From Gemmatimonadetes bacterium 13_1_20CM_4_69_16 (lineage in GTDB: Bacteria; Gemmatimonadota; Gemmatimonadetes; Gemmatimonadales; GWC2-71-9), in assembly GCA_001919865.1 (NCBI GenBank), contig MNIR01000058.1:47287-111286 (forward strand): a stretch of DNA of 64,000 bases, read 5' to 3'. The notes under the pieces are model-generated. The model was given only the letters and a program-made list of their open reading frames with translations. It did not search any database and had not been told where the DNA came from. This document shows positions 8,415 to 15,477 of the stretch, in pieces (within the stretch, counting starts at the first letter, position 1; each line of letters opens with the position of its first letter). Both the position numbers and the translations under genes were made by a program.

Positions 8415-9287
8415 ATGCCGCCACGTCGCGTGGAACGCGCTCCTTCGCCTGAGTCCCTCGTCGAGCGCGTGGACCAACAGCGCCCGGGGGAGCTCCCCGG
8501 GGACACCGTCCCTACGGGCTTCCCCTCCGTGGACCGGATCCTGGGCGGGGGGCTGCGCCGCCGGGACCTGGTCGTGCTGGGCGGAGACGTCGGTTCCGGC
8601 AAGTCAGCGCTCGCCCTGGGGCTGGCGCTGCGGGTGGCGCGGCAGGGGGTCGGCGTGGCGTTCTTCTCGGGAGAGATGGACCAGGAGCGGCTGATGGAAC
8701 GGGCGCTCGCGATCGAGGGTCGGGTCGCAGTGGACGAGCTACGCGCCGCCCAGCTCAGCGACCAGACGCGCGCCGAGGTCGGTGCGGCAGCAGTCCGGCT
8801 GCGTGGCTTGCCGCTCACGATTCTGCCGCTCGCCGCTCCAGACTTCGAGACGCTGGCGGCGCGGCTCGACCCCCTGCGCCAGCTCGGCTTGGTCGTCGTC
8901 GACTACCTGCAGCTCGTGCCGACGCCCGCCGGGACGACCCGCTCCACTCAGGACGAGGACCTCGCCCTCGTGCTGCAACGGCTCAAGGCGCTGGCGCTGG
9001 AACGCCAGGTCGCGCTATTCGTCGTGTCGCAGCTCTCACGCTTCGCGGCCAAGCGGGAGCAGGTGCGTCCCGACCTCGACGACTTCGGCCACCTGGGCGC
9101 GATCAAACAGCACGCCGATGTGGCGCTGGGGCTGTTCCGCGAGGAGATGTACCATCCGGGCTACGGCGTGGAAGGCGCGACCGAGCTGATGATCCTGAAG
9201 AACCGCAACGGCCCGACGGGGTTCGTGGACCTCTACTTCTACCGTCGCTGGATGCGGTTCGAGGACATGCTCGACCCCGACCGCTGA
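8415..9287 (+). CDS. Stand-alone DnaB-type RecA-fold ATPase
   Basis: This 290-residue protein matches the C-terminal ATPase domain of replicative helicase DnaB. It has the linker-like start (PTGFPSVDRILGGGLRRRDL), Walker A GDVGSGKSA, Walker B LVVVDYLQLV, a sensor segment (VALFVVSQLSR) and the NRNGPTG arginine-finger region. The roughly 150-residue N-terminal helical domain of DnaB is missing. The start is ATG 8415 with a strong AGGAGG seven bases upstream. It could be a truncated helicase, a RadA/KaiC-like regulator or a replication-associated ATPase. With no replication genes nearby, its role is open. The 3' end overlaps a convergent gene by 49 bases. Confidence 0.75.
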   Translation: MPPRRVERAPSPESLVERVDQQRPGELPGDTVPTGFPSVDRILGGGLRRRDLVVLGGDVGSGKSALALGLALRVARQGVGVAFFSGEMDQERLMERALAIEGRVAVDELRAAQLSDQTRAEVGAAAVRLRGLPLTILPLAAPDFETLAARLDPLRQLGLVVVDYLQLVPTPAGTTRSTQDEDLALVLQRLKALALERQVALFVVSQLSRFAAKREQVRPDLDDFGHLGAIKQHADVALGLFREEMYHPGYGVEGATELMILKNRNGPTGFVDLYFYRRWMRFEDMLDPDR

Positions 9288-9688
9288 GCCCGCGCCGAGT
9301 CGGCGGAAGGAAGCGTGCCCACCAGCGTGTAGGTCGTGCCCGGACCACCGTTATTGCGCCGCAGGGTGATCCACAGCGGCTTGCCCCGCCGCACGGCGTA
9401 CAGCGCGATCGAGCCGTCCGCCATCAGCTGATCGCCCTTCATATCCCAATCGTTCAACTTGAGGTTGACGCGGTACCACGCCGCCACGTTCTGGAGGGCG
9501 GCGGGCGTCGTGAACGCCGCCTGAGCGGCGTCCTGCCCGGCCGACACGCTCACGACGGCGGATCCCGGGAAGGCCAGGACGTCCTGTAACGCGGCGGCGG
9601 CGAGCTCACGGTCGGCCGCGCCCTCGCCGGCACGCTCGCACGCCGCGAACAGGACCAGCGCGATCAGGGCGCACCGCGGACGATTCAT
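9239..9688 (-). CDS. Putative lipoprotein, 149 aa
   Basis: The track ORF reaches 10045, but the ATG at 9686-9688 begins MNRPRCALIALVLFAACERA, a signal peptide with lipobox LFAAC. That gives a 149-residue exported lipoprotein with a compact C-terminal domain (WYRVNLKLNDWDMKGDQL, ALYAVRRGKPLWITLRRN). A TTGACC/TAGGAT promoter lies directly upstream. I do not recognise the family. Its 3' end runs 49 bases into the convergent ATPase gene, where the Ser/Arg-rich tail may be poorly constrained. Confidence 0.65.
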   Translation of the reverse strand: MNRPRCALIALVLFAACERAGEGAADRELAAAALQDVLAFPGSAVVSVSAGQDAAQAAFTTPAALQNVAAWYRVNLKLNDWDMKGDQLMADGSIALYAVRRGKPLWITLRRNNGGPGTTYTLVGTLPSADSARAQRSGSSMSSNRIQRR

Positions 9689-9696
9689 GGGCCGGT

Positions 9697-9726
9697 ATCC
9701 TACCTGTGGCGTGGCGGTGTGGTCAA
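9697..9726 (-). promoter_or_regulatory. Putative sigma-70 promoter of the lipoprotein gene
   Basis: On the minus strand TTGACC (complement of 9721-9726) and TAGGAT (complement of 9697-9702) are 18 bases apart. The -10 ends 8 bases before the ATG at 9688, so the transcript would be leaderless or nearly so. Confidence 0.5.
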
Positions 9727-9740
9727 GTTGTAGGTTAGAG

Positions 9741-9814
9741 CGACGTCGCACGGTCCACGTCGCACGTTGCACGAGGGCGCCCGGCCGTGGAACGTGCAAC
9801 GTGGAACCTGCAAC
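9741..9814. repeat. Degenerate-repeat palindrome upstream of yebC
   Basis: The left part is built from imperfect repeats of a CGTCGCAC/CGTTGCAC type, the right part from CGTGGAAC/CGTGCAAC. They form an inverted repeat, with a perfect 11-base core CACGTTGCACG pairing with CGTGCAACGTG. It ends about 10 bases before the yebC ATG, so it would lie in the leader of the mRNA if transcription starts upstream. It resembles the other composite palindromes in this window. Confidence 0.7.
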
Positions 9815-9824
9815 GGGTGCTCCC

Positions 9825-10574
9825 ATGGCCGGCCACAGCAAGTGGAAGCAAATCAAGCGCAAGAAGGCCGTCACCGACGCGCGGCGCGGGGCGCTTTTCA
9901 CCAAGCTGATCCGGGAAATCACCATCGCGGCGAAGCAGGGCGGCGGGGACCCGGACGGCAACGCGCGGCTCCGGACCGCGATCGATGCGGCCAAGGCTGA
10001 GAACATGCCGCTCGACAACATCGAGCGCGCCATCAAGAAGGGCACCGGCGAGCTGGAAGGCGTCCAGTACGAGGAGGTGTCCTACGAGGGCTACGGGCCG
10101 GGCGGCGCCGCGCTGTTCATCGAGGCGACGACCGACAACGCCAACCGGACGGTCGCAGAGATCCGCCATGTGTTCCAGCGGTACGGCGGCAACCTCGGCG
10201 CCGCGCACTCCGTGGCGTGGATGTTCGACCGCAAGGCACAGATCGCGCTGGACGCGACCAAGCTCGATGAGGACGCCGTGCTGGAGGCCGCGCTCGAAGC
10301 GGGCGCCGAAGACGTGGTCCGCGACGCGGACACGTTCGTCATCACCGGCCCGGTGCAGCAACTGCACGCCATCACCGAACAGCTGAAGACCAAGCGGATC
10401 CCGGTGCAATCCGCCGAGATCACCATGATGCCGAAGAGCACGGTAAAGGTCGACGGCAAGGACGCGAAGAGGCTGCTCGAGCTGATCGATGCGCTGGAGG
10501 CGATGGACGACGTCGCGAAGGTGTCCTCGAACTTCGACATCGACGCCGAGGCGCTGGCGGCGGCGACGGCGTGA
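9825..10574 (+). CDS. yebC: YebC/PmpR family protein
   Basis: The start is ATG 9825 (MAGHSKWKQIKRKKAVTDAR, the invariant family N-terminus), not the track's 9687. The protein has 249 residues, the normal length. Conserved segments include GNARLRTAIDAAKAENMP, the YEGYGPGG loop and an NRTVAEIRHVF helix. The family comprises DNA-binding regulators, and members have also been linked to ribosome rescue at difficult sequences. It is the first gene of a long operon and precedes the ruv genes, a common arrangement. A palindromic repeat sits immediately upstream. Confidence 0.95.
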   Translation: MAGHSKWKQIKRKKAVTDARRGALFTKLIREITIAAKQGGGDPDGNARLRTAIDAAKAENMPLDNIERAIKKGTGELEGVQYEEVSYEGYGPGGAALFIEATTDNANRTVAEIRHVFQRYGGNLGAAHSVAWMFDRKAQIALDATKLDEDAVLEAALEAGAEDVVRDADTFVITGPVQQLHAITEQLKTKRIPVQSAEITMMPKSTVKVDGKDAKRLLELIDALEAMDDVAKVSSNFDIDAEALAAATA

Positions 10575-10575
10575 C

Positions 10576-10898
10576 GTGAGAGTCCTGGGCGTCGACCCGG
10601 GAACCTCGGTCACCGGCTACGGCGTGATCGAGACGGGGAACGGGGCGCCCGCCATGGGCCGGCTGATCGAATGTGGTGTCATCAGCTTCGGATCCTGCTG
10701 GCCGCCGCGCAGGCGGGCCTCGCCATCGCGCAATATCCGCCCGCCACCGTGAAGAAGACCGTCGCCGGCGCGGGGGGCGCCCCCAAGGCGCAGGTCGGCG
10801 CGGTGGTGGCTCGGCTCCTCAAGCTGACGCGCGCCCCGACGCCGCCGGACGCGGCCGACGGCGTGGCGGTCGCACTCACGCACATTCTCCGCTCATGA
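10576..10898 (+). pseudogene. ruvC: ruvC, internally deleted and frameshifted
   Basis: The GTG start at 10576 gives a normal RuvC N-terminus (VRVLGVDPGTSVTGYGVI, with the first catalytic Asp). After ECGVIS the homology stops; this frame ends at 10752. The C-terminal half reappears in the +3 frame from about 10690 (ILLAAAQAGLAIAQYPP, then VKKTVAGAGGAPKAQVG and PPDAADGVAVALTHIL) and ends at 10898. Roughly 60 central residues, including the catalytic Glu region and the RG helix, are absent from both frames. RuvC resolves Holliday junctions with RuvAB, and no functional product can be made here. Loss in the organism and an assembly error are both possible. Confidence 0.85.
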
Positions 10899-10905
10899 GC
10901 GCGCG

Positions 10906-11499
10906 ATGATCGCCCAGGTCAGCGGGCGCCTCGCCGCCAAGCAAGCCGACCGCGTCGTGGTCCAGACGGCGGGTGGGGTCGGTTACGAGATCGCCGTCCC
11001 GCTCGGCGTCATGGAAGACCTGCCGGCGGTGGGCGAGAGCGTGAGCCTCGCGACCGAGCTCGTGGTGCGGGAGGACGGCTGGGCGCTGTACGGGTTCCGA
11101 GACGCGGCGGGGCGGCGATTTTTCCAGCGGCTCATCGGCGTCACCGGCATCGGTCCGAAGATCGCGATCGCGCTGATGTCGGCACTCGGCGTGGAGCGCG
11201 GCGCGCGGGCGGTCCGGGAGCGGAACATCGGCCTCCTGGCATCGGTCAGTGGCATCGGCAAGAAGACCGCCGAGCGCCTGGCGCTTGAACTCGCCGACAA
11301 GCTCGGCGAGTTTGAGGAGCCGGAGGGCGGCGCGGCCCCGAGCGACGGCACCGCCGAAGCCGCCCTCAAGGCGCTCGAGCGGCTGGGATACGGCACGGCC
11401 GAGGCGGACCGGGCGCTGCGAGACGTGCTGGCCGCCGACGGCGGTGCCGACACCGAGGCGCTCGTCCGGCGGGCGCTGCAACTGCTCACCCAGAGGTGA
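10906..11499 (+). CDS. ruvA: Holliday junction DNA helicase subunit RuvA
   Basis: A 197-residue protein of standard length. It has the OB-fold N-terminus (MIAQVSGRLAAKQADRVVVQ, GGVGYEIAVP), two helix-hairpin-helix motifs (LIGVTGIGPKIAIALMS and LASVSGIGKKTAERLALEL) and a C-terminal three-helix domain that binds RuvB (EAALKALERLGYG). It binds the four-way junction and loads RuvB. It starts 7 bases after the broken ruvC frame and is followed directly by the zinc-ribbon gene. It appears intact. Confidence 0.96.
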   Translation: MIAQVSGRLAAKQADRVVVQTAGGVGYEIAVPLGVMEDLPAVGESVSLATELVVREDGWALYGFRDAAGRRFFQRLIGVTGIGPKIAIALMSALGVERGARAVRERNIGLLASVSGIGKKTAERLALELADKLGEFEEPEGGAAPSDGTAEAALKALERLGYGTAEADRALRDVLAADGGADTEALVRRALQLLTQR

Positions 11500-11501
11500 C
11501 G

Positions 11502-11681
11502 ATGGCAGCCACCGCTGAATGGATCTGCACGCGCTGCGGCTCGACCAACCGGCGGCTCGTCCCGGACGGCGCGAGGCGCGCGGTGGACGAGTGTCTCACG
11601 TGCCACACGCGCCACGAGCTCGAAGCCGACGCCCGGCCGGTGCGCTGGCGCGCGCGGCCGCTGGGAAAGAAGGCCGCGTGA
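11502..11681 (+). CDS. Small zinc-ribbon protein between ruvA and ruvB
   Basis: ATG 11502 ([19 protein letters not shown]) with AGAGG six bases upstream is preferred over the overlapping GTG at 11496. The 59-residue product has two Cys pairs, CTRCGS and CLTCHT, about 20 residues apart, as in a single rubredoxin-like zinc ribbon, followed by a basic tail ending GKKAA. This suggests nucleic-acid or protein binding. I know no named family member at this locus. Its place inside the ruv operon makes a link to recombination or translation possible but unproven. Confidence 0.7.
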   Translation: MAATAEWICTRCGSTNRRLVPDGARRAVDECLTCHTRHELEADARPVRWRARPLGKKAA

Positions 11682-11715
11682 CTGCCTTCAGGGTGGGAAC
11701 GCGCGGGCAGTTGCC

Positions 11716-12756
11716 ATGAAGCCGGCAGGTCGCACCCAGATCACCACCCCCGAGGCGCTCCCCGACGAGCGCGTGACGGACGCGGCGCTGCGCCCCTCGC
11801 GCCTGGACGAATTCGTCGGCCAGAGCAAGGTGAAGGAATCGCTCCAGATCGCCATCGACGCGGCGAAGCAGCGCAAAGAACCGCTCGACCACACCCTGTT
11901 TTTCGGCCCCCCCGGCCTCGGCAAGACGACGCTCGCGTTGTTGATGGCTCGCGAGCTCGGCGTGAACGTGCGCACCACCTCGGGACCGGTGCTCGAGCGC
12001 CCGGGCGATCTGGTCGGCCTGCTCACGTCGCTCAAGGCGGGCGACATCCTGTTCATCGACGAGATCCACCGGCTCCGCCCCGCGCTGGAGGAATTCCTGT
12101 ACCCCGCGATGGAGGAATTCCACGTCGATGTCCGCATCGCCGACGGGCCGCACGCGCAGACCATCCCGATGGCGCTGGAGCGCTTCACGCTGATCGGCGC
12201 GACGACGCGGTTCGGCTTGCTCACACCACCGATGCGCGCGCGCTTCGGCCTGGTCGAGCGACTGTCGTACTATCCCCCCGACGACCTGGCCCAGATCCTC
12301 GTCCGCTCGGCCGGAATCCTCGCCGTGCCCGCCGACGCGGCGGGCATCGCCGAAATCGCCCGTCGCAGCCGTGGCACGCCGCGCGTCGCGAATCGGTTGC
12401 TCAAGCGGGTGCGCGACTTCGCCCAGGTTCGTGCCAACGGGAAGATCACCGCCCAGGTCGCCGGCGAGGCGCTCAAGCGGCTCGACGTGGACGAGTTCGG
12501 GCTCGACGACATGGATGGTCGCATCCTGAAGACGATCATCGAGCAGTTCGACGGCGGGCCGGTCGGGCTGACGACCATCGCCGCGGCCGTGGGTGAAGAC
12601 CCCGGGACGGTGGAGGAGGTGTACGAGCCGTTCCTGATGCAACGCGGCTTTCTGGCCCGCACGGCGCGCGGCCGCTGCGCCACGGGCGCCGCGTATCGAC
12701 ACTTCGGGTTCACCCCCCCTAAGAGCGCCGAGCAGCCGACGATGTTCGACGGCTGA
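11716..12756 (+). CDS. ruvB: Holliday junction DNA helicase subunit RuvB
   Basis: A 346-residue AAA+ motor that drives branch migration with RuvA. The N-terminal [19 protein letters not shown] leads to Walker [12 protein letters not shown], Walker [11 protein letters not shown] and sensor 1 [12 protein letters not shown]. The winged-helix C-terminus contains [16 protein letters not shown] and [18 protein letters not shown]. All motifs are present and the length is normal. It follows the zinc-ribbon gene by 34 bases. A palindromic repeat separates it from queA. Confidence 0.97.
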   Translation: MKPAGRTQITTPEALPDERVTDAALRPSRLDEFVGQSKVKESLQIAIDAAKQRKEPLDHTLFFGPPGLGKTTLALLMARELGVNVRTTSGPVLERPGDLVGLLTSLKAGDILFIDEIHRLRPALEEFLYPAMEEFHVDVRIADGPHAQTIPMALERFTLIGATTRFGLLTPPMRARFGLVERLSYYPPDDLAQILVRSAGILAVPADAAGIAEIARRSRGTPRVANRLLKRVRDFAQVRANGKITAQVAGEALKRLDVDEFGLDDMDGRILKTIIEQFDGGPVGLTTIAAAVGEDPGTVEEVYEPFLMQRGFLARTARGRCATGAAYRHFGFTPPKSAEQPTMFDG

Positions 12757-12832
12757 GCGCGGAACGCGCAAGTCGGAACGCGGAACTGAAGTGCGCCTGC
12801 CTGTTCCGCGTTCCGCCTTCCGACTTCCGCGC
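12757..12832. repeat. Composite palindrome of GGAACGCGGAA repeats, upstream of queA
   Basis: Two 30-base arms (12757-12786 and 12803-12832) are inverted copies with a 16-base loop. Both keep GCGCGGAA at the outer end and GGAACGCGGAAC at the inner end, with a variable ten-base middle. Each arm is itself a degenerate tandem of GGAACGC/GGAAGTC-like units. A near-twin follows the queA stop at 13886-13963, so the two elements bracket queA. Confidence 0.9.
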
Positions 12833-12839
12833 TTCACTC

Positions 12840-13886
12840 ATGCACTCCTCCGACTTCGAATACGATCTCCCCCCTGCGCTCATCGCGCAGCACCCCCTCC
12901 CCGACCGCGCGGCGAGTCGCCTGCTCGTTCTGGAGCGCTCGAACGGCGTCATCCGCCATGCCCGGTTCCGCGACATCGTCGAGCTGGTCGCGCCCGAAGA
13001 CGTCTTGGTCCTCAACGTTTCCCGCGTGATCCCTGCGAGACTGCACGGGACCCGGGGCCCGGGATCCGGGACCCGGGGCCCGAGTGGTGCGGCCGAGCTC
13101 CTGCTGGTGCGCGAGCTGCCCGACGGGACCTGGCTCGCGCTGGGGCACCCCGGCGGGAAGCTCAAGCCCGGGCGCACGGTACGATTCGGCAACGACAGCG
13201 CGGTCGAGGTCATCGAGGTGCTGGGCGGGGGCCTGCGGCGCATAAAATTCGTCGGTGCGCTCGATGCCCCCGCCACGCTCGCCCGGTACGGCGAGGTGCC
13301 GCTGCCGCCCTACATTCGCCGACGCCCGCGTCCCGAAGATCGCGACCGCTACCAGACGGTGTATGCGGCACACGACGGCAGCGTGGCGGCGCCCACTGCC
13401 GGATTGCATTTCACGTCGGAGCTGCTCGAGCGCGTGCGCGCAAGAGGCACGGCCGTCGCGGCGCTCGATCTGCACGTCGGCCCCGGCACCTTCAAGCCGG
13501 TCGAGGTGGACGACCTCGCGGACCATGTGATGCACGCCGAAGCGTACGCGGTGAGCGAGGACGCGGCGGCGACCGTCAACGAGAGGCGGCAGGCGGGAGG
13601 CCGGCTATGGGCGGTGGGGACGACCGTGGTGCGCACGCTCGAGAGCTGCGCCGCCGCCGACGGCTCGATCCGCCCAGGGGCCGGCGAGACGCAGGCCTTC
13701 ATCTATCCCCCCTACACGTTCCGCGCAGTGGACCGGCTCCTCACGAATTTCCACCTGCCGCGCTCGACCCTGCTAATGTTGGTGTGCGCGTTCGGGGGCT
13801 ACGAGCACGTGATGGGGGCGTATCGGGAAGCGATCGCCGAGGGGTACCGGTTTTATTCATATGGGGATGCGATGGCGGTCACGTGA
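12840..13886 (+). CDS. queA: S-adenosylmethionine:tRNA ribosyltransferase-isomerase QueA
   Basis: QueA converts preQ1 at the tRNA wobble position to epoxyqueuosine with SAM as ribosyl donor. The 348-residue protein begins MHSSDFEYDLPPALIAQHPL, typical of the family, and carries YQTVYAAHDGSVAAPTAGLHFT, DLHVGPGTFKPV and NFHLPRSTLLMLVCAFGG. Between PARL and AELLLV lies an extra Gly/Arg/Pro segment (HGTRGPGSGTRGPSG) encoded by a repeat at 13047-13082. It appears to be an in-frame insertion in a surface loop. The gene is followed by tgt of the same pathway. Confidence 0.95.
   Translation: MHSSDFEYDLPPALIAQHPLPDRAASRLLVLERSNGVIRHARFRDIVELVAPEDVLVLNVSRVIPARLHGTRGPGSGTRGPSGAAELLLVRELPDGTWLALGHPGGKLKPGRTVRFGNDSAVEVIEVLGGGLRRIKFVGALDAPATLARYGEVPLPPYIRRRPRPEDRDRYQTVYAAHDGSVAAPTAGLHFTSELLERVRARGTAVAALDLHVGPGTFKPVEVDDLADHVMHAEAYAVSEDAAATVNERRQAGGRLWAVGTTVVRTLESCAAADGSIRPGAGETQAFIYPPYTFRAVDRLLTNFHLPRSTLLMLVCAFGGYEHVMGAYREAIAEGYRFYSYGDAMAVT
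13047..13082. repeat. In-frame CGGGACCCGGGGCCCG repeat within queA
   Basis: The 16-base unit occurs twice (13047-13062 and 13067-13082), and the whole segment is also an imperfect palindrome. It encodes a low-complexity Arg/Gly/Pro loop not expected in QueA and keeps the frame. Confidence 0.8.
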
Positions 13887-13963
13887 ACGCGGAAGTGCGA
13901 ACGCGGAACGCGGAACGGAAGGGCGAGCACCTGTTCCGCGTTCCGACTTCCGGGTTCCGCGTT
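13886..13963. repeat. Composite palindrome of GGAACGCGGAA repeats, after queA
   Basis: Arms 13886-13916 and 13933-13963 (31 bases each, 16-base loop) are inverted copies with identical ends (AACGCGGAA outside, GGAACGCGGAAC inside) and a variable centre. Architecture and inner sequence match the element at 12757-12832. It starts on the last base of the queA stop codon and ends 15 bases before tgt. Confidence 0.9.
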
Positions 13964-13978
13964 GACGTCGGCTGACCC

Positions 13979-15151
13979 ATGTTCGAATTCACGCTCGACG
14001 CCACCTGCGGCCCCGCTCGCGCCGGTACGCTCGTCCTCCCCCACGGCACGGTCGAGACTCCGGCCTTCATGCCCGTTGGGACACAGGGGACGGTCCGCAC
14101 GCTGTCGCCCGCCGACCTGCATGCCGTCGGTGCGGAGCTGGTGCTCGCGAACACGTACCACTTGCACGTGCGCCCCGGCGAGGGCGTGGTAGCGCGATTG
14201 GGCGGCCTGCACCGCTTCATGAGCTGGGACCGACCGCTGCTCACCGACTCTGGGGGCTTCCAGGTGTTCTCACTCGAGGGGTTCCGGCGCGTGGACGACG
14301 ACGGCGTCGAGTTCCAAAGCCACGTGGACGGTGGGCGGCGACACCTCACTCCGGAGCGCGCCACGGAGATCCAGTGGACGCTGGGGGCAGACATCGCGAT
14401 GGCGTTCGATCACGTGGTGCCGGGGGGGGCGGATGAGGCCACCGCGAGGGACGCCATGGAGCGGACGCTGCGCTGGTTAGGACGGTGCGCCAAGAGGCAC
14501 GCGGAGCTGAAGGAACGATGGACGGATGGAAAGATGGAACGATCGTTCCCACGTTCCAACGTTCCATCGGTCCCCCAGACCCTCTGGCCCATTCTCCAGG
14601 GCGGCACCCACCTGGCGCTGCGGGAGGAGGGCCTGCGCCGGATCTGCGACCTCGACTCCTGGACCGGCCTCGCGATCGGCGGCCTGTCCGTCGGCGAGCC
14701 GAAGCCCCTGATGTACGAGATGCTCGCGAGCCTGGAGCCCCGGCTGCCTCCCGCCGGGCCGCGTTATCTTATGGGCGTGGGGTTCCCCGAGGACCTCGTC
14801 GCGGCGACGGAGCGCGGCATCGACCTGTTCGACTGCGTGGCGCCCACGCGGAACGGGCGCAACGGCTCCGCCTTCACGCCGGACGGTCCCGTGAACATCC
14901 GCAACGCCGAGCACCGCGAGGACGCGCGGCCGCTCGACGCGACGTGCGACTGCGAGACCTGCACCACGTTCTCGCGCGGCTACCTGCGCCACTTGTTCGT
15001 GGCCGAGGAGCTGTTGGGGCTGCGGCTCTTGTCGCTGCACAACGTCCGGTTCCTGATCCGGCTCGCCGCGGCGATGCGCGCCGCGATCCGCGCCGGGACT
15101 TTCCCGCGGTGGGCCGCCGAATGGCGGCACCGCTACACTCGATCGGACTGA
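13979..15151 (+). CDS. tgt: tRNA-guanine transglycosylase
   Basis: Tgt exchanges guanine 34 for preQ1 in tRNAs for Asp, Asn, His and Tyr. The 390-residue protein has the TIM-barrel motifs TYHLHVRPGE, LTDSGGFQVFSL, WPILQGGTHLALRE, AIGGLSVGE and YLMGVGFPEDLV (with the nucleophilic Asp in GIDLFDCVAPTRNGRNG). C-terminal zinc ligands are CDCETC and a His near LLSLHN. Between RHAELK and QTLWPILQGG there are about 20 extra residues (ERWTDGKMERSFPRSNVPSV), encoded by a palindromic repeat and absent from typical Tgt. The insertion lies before a conserved strand and keeps the frame. Confidence 0.95.
   Translation: MFEFTLDATCGPARAGTLVLPHGTVETPAFMPVGTQGTVRTLSPADLHAVGAELVLANTYHLHVRPGEGVVARLGGLHRFMSWDRPLLTDSGGFQVFSLEGFRRVDDDGVEFQSHVDGGRRHLTPERATEIQWTLGADIAMAFDHVVPGGADEATARDAMERTLRWLGRCAKRHAELKERWTDGKMERSFPRSNVPSVPQTLWPILQGGTHLALREEGLRRICDLDSWTGLAIGGLSVGEPKPLMYEMLASLEPRLPPAGPRYLMGVGFPEDLVAATERGIDLFDCVAPTRNGRNGSAFTPDGPVNIRNAEHREDARPLDATCDCETCTTFSRGYLRHLFVAEELLGLRLLSLHNVRFLIRLAAAMRAAIRAGTFPRWAAEWRHRYTRSD
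14512..14574. repeat. In-frame composite palindrome within tgt
   Basis: The left arm is built of GGAACGATGGACGGATGGAA-like units. The right arm is its imperfect reverse complement, about 24 of 32 positions matching, joined through a perfect central palindrome GAACGATCGTTC. It codes for extra residues in Tgt without breaking the frame. The GGAACG core links it to the elements flanking queA. Confidence 0.85.
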
Positions 15152-15153
15152 CC

Positions 15154-15477
15154 ATGCCCATGTACGCAGTGCTCTTCACGCCCTCCGGCCAGGGGGGGCC
15201 AGCCGCCGGGTGGTTCGTGTTCCAGCTGGCGGCGGTGTTCGCCATCATCTATTTCCTGATCCTCCGTCCGCAAAAGAAGCAACAGGAGCGCCATCGCCAG
15301 CTGCTGGCCTCGCTGCAGCGCGGGGACAAGGTGCTGACGTCCGGTGGCATCCTCGGCGAAGTGGTGCACCTGAAGGACGACGAGGTGACGGTGAAGAGTG
15401 GCGAGGCGCGTCTCATCGTCGCGCGGTCGAACATCGCCAACATCCTCAACCGGTCCGCCGAAGCCAAGCCGCAGTGA
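15154..15477 (+). CDS. yajC: Preprotein translocase accessory subunit YajC
   Basis: YajC associates with SecDF and the SecYEG channel at the inner membrane. The 107-residue product has one N-terminal transmembrane helix (WFVFQLAAVFAIIYFLILRP), the RPQKKQQERHRQLLASLQ segment that follows it in the family, and the GDKVLTSGGILGEVV domain. ATG 15154 is two bases after the tgt stop; ATG 15160 is the alternative start. Placement after tgt is conserved in many bacteria. secD and secF are not in the window. Confidence 0.93.
   Translation: MPMYAVLFTPSGQGGPAAGWFVFQLAAVFAIIYFLILRPQKKQQERHRQLLASLQRGDKVLTSGGILGEVVHLKDDEVTVKSGEARLIVARSNIANILNRSAEAKPQ

Noticed and set aside
10576-10898. Programmed frameshift rescuing ruvC
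   Set aside because: A frameshift alone would not restore the missing roughly 60 residues, and no slippery heptamer with downstream structure was seen at the junction.
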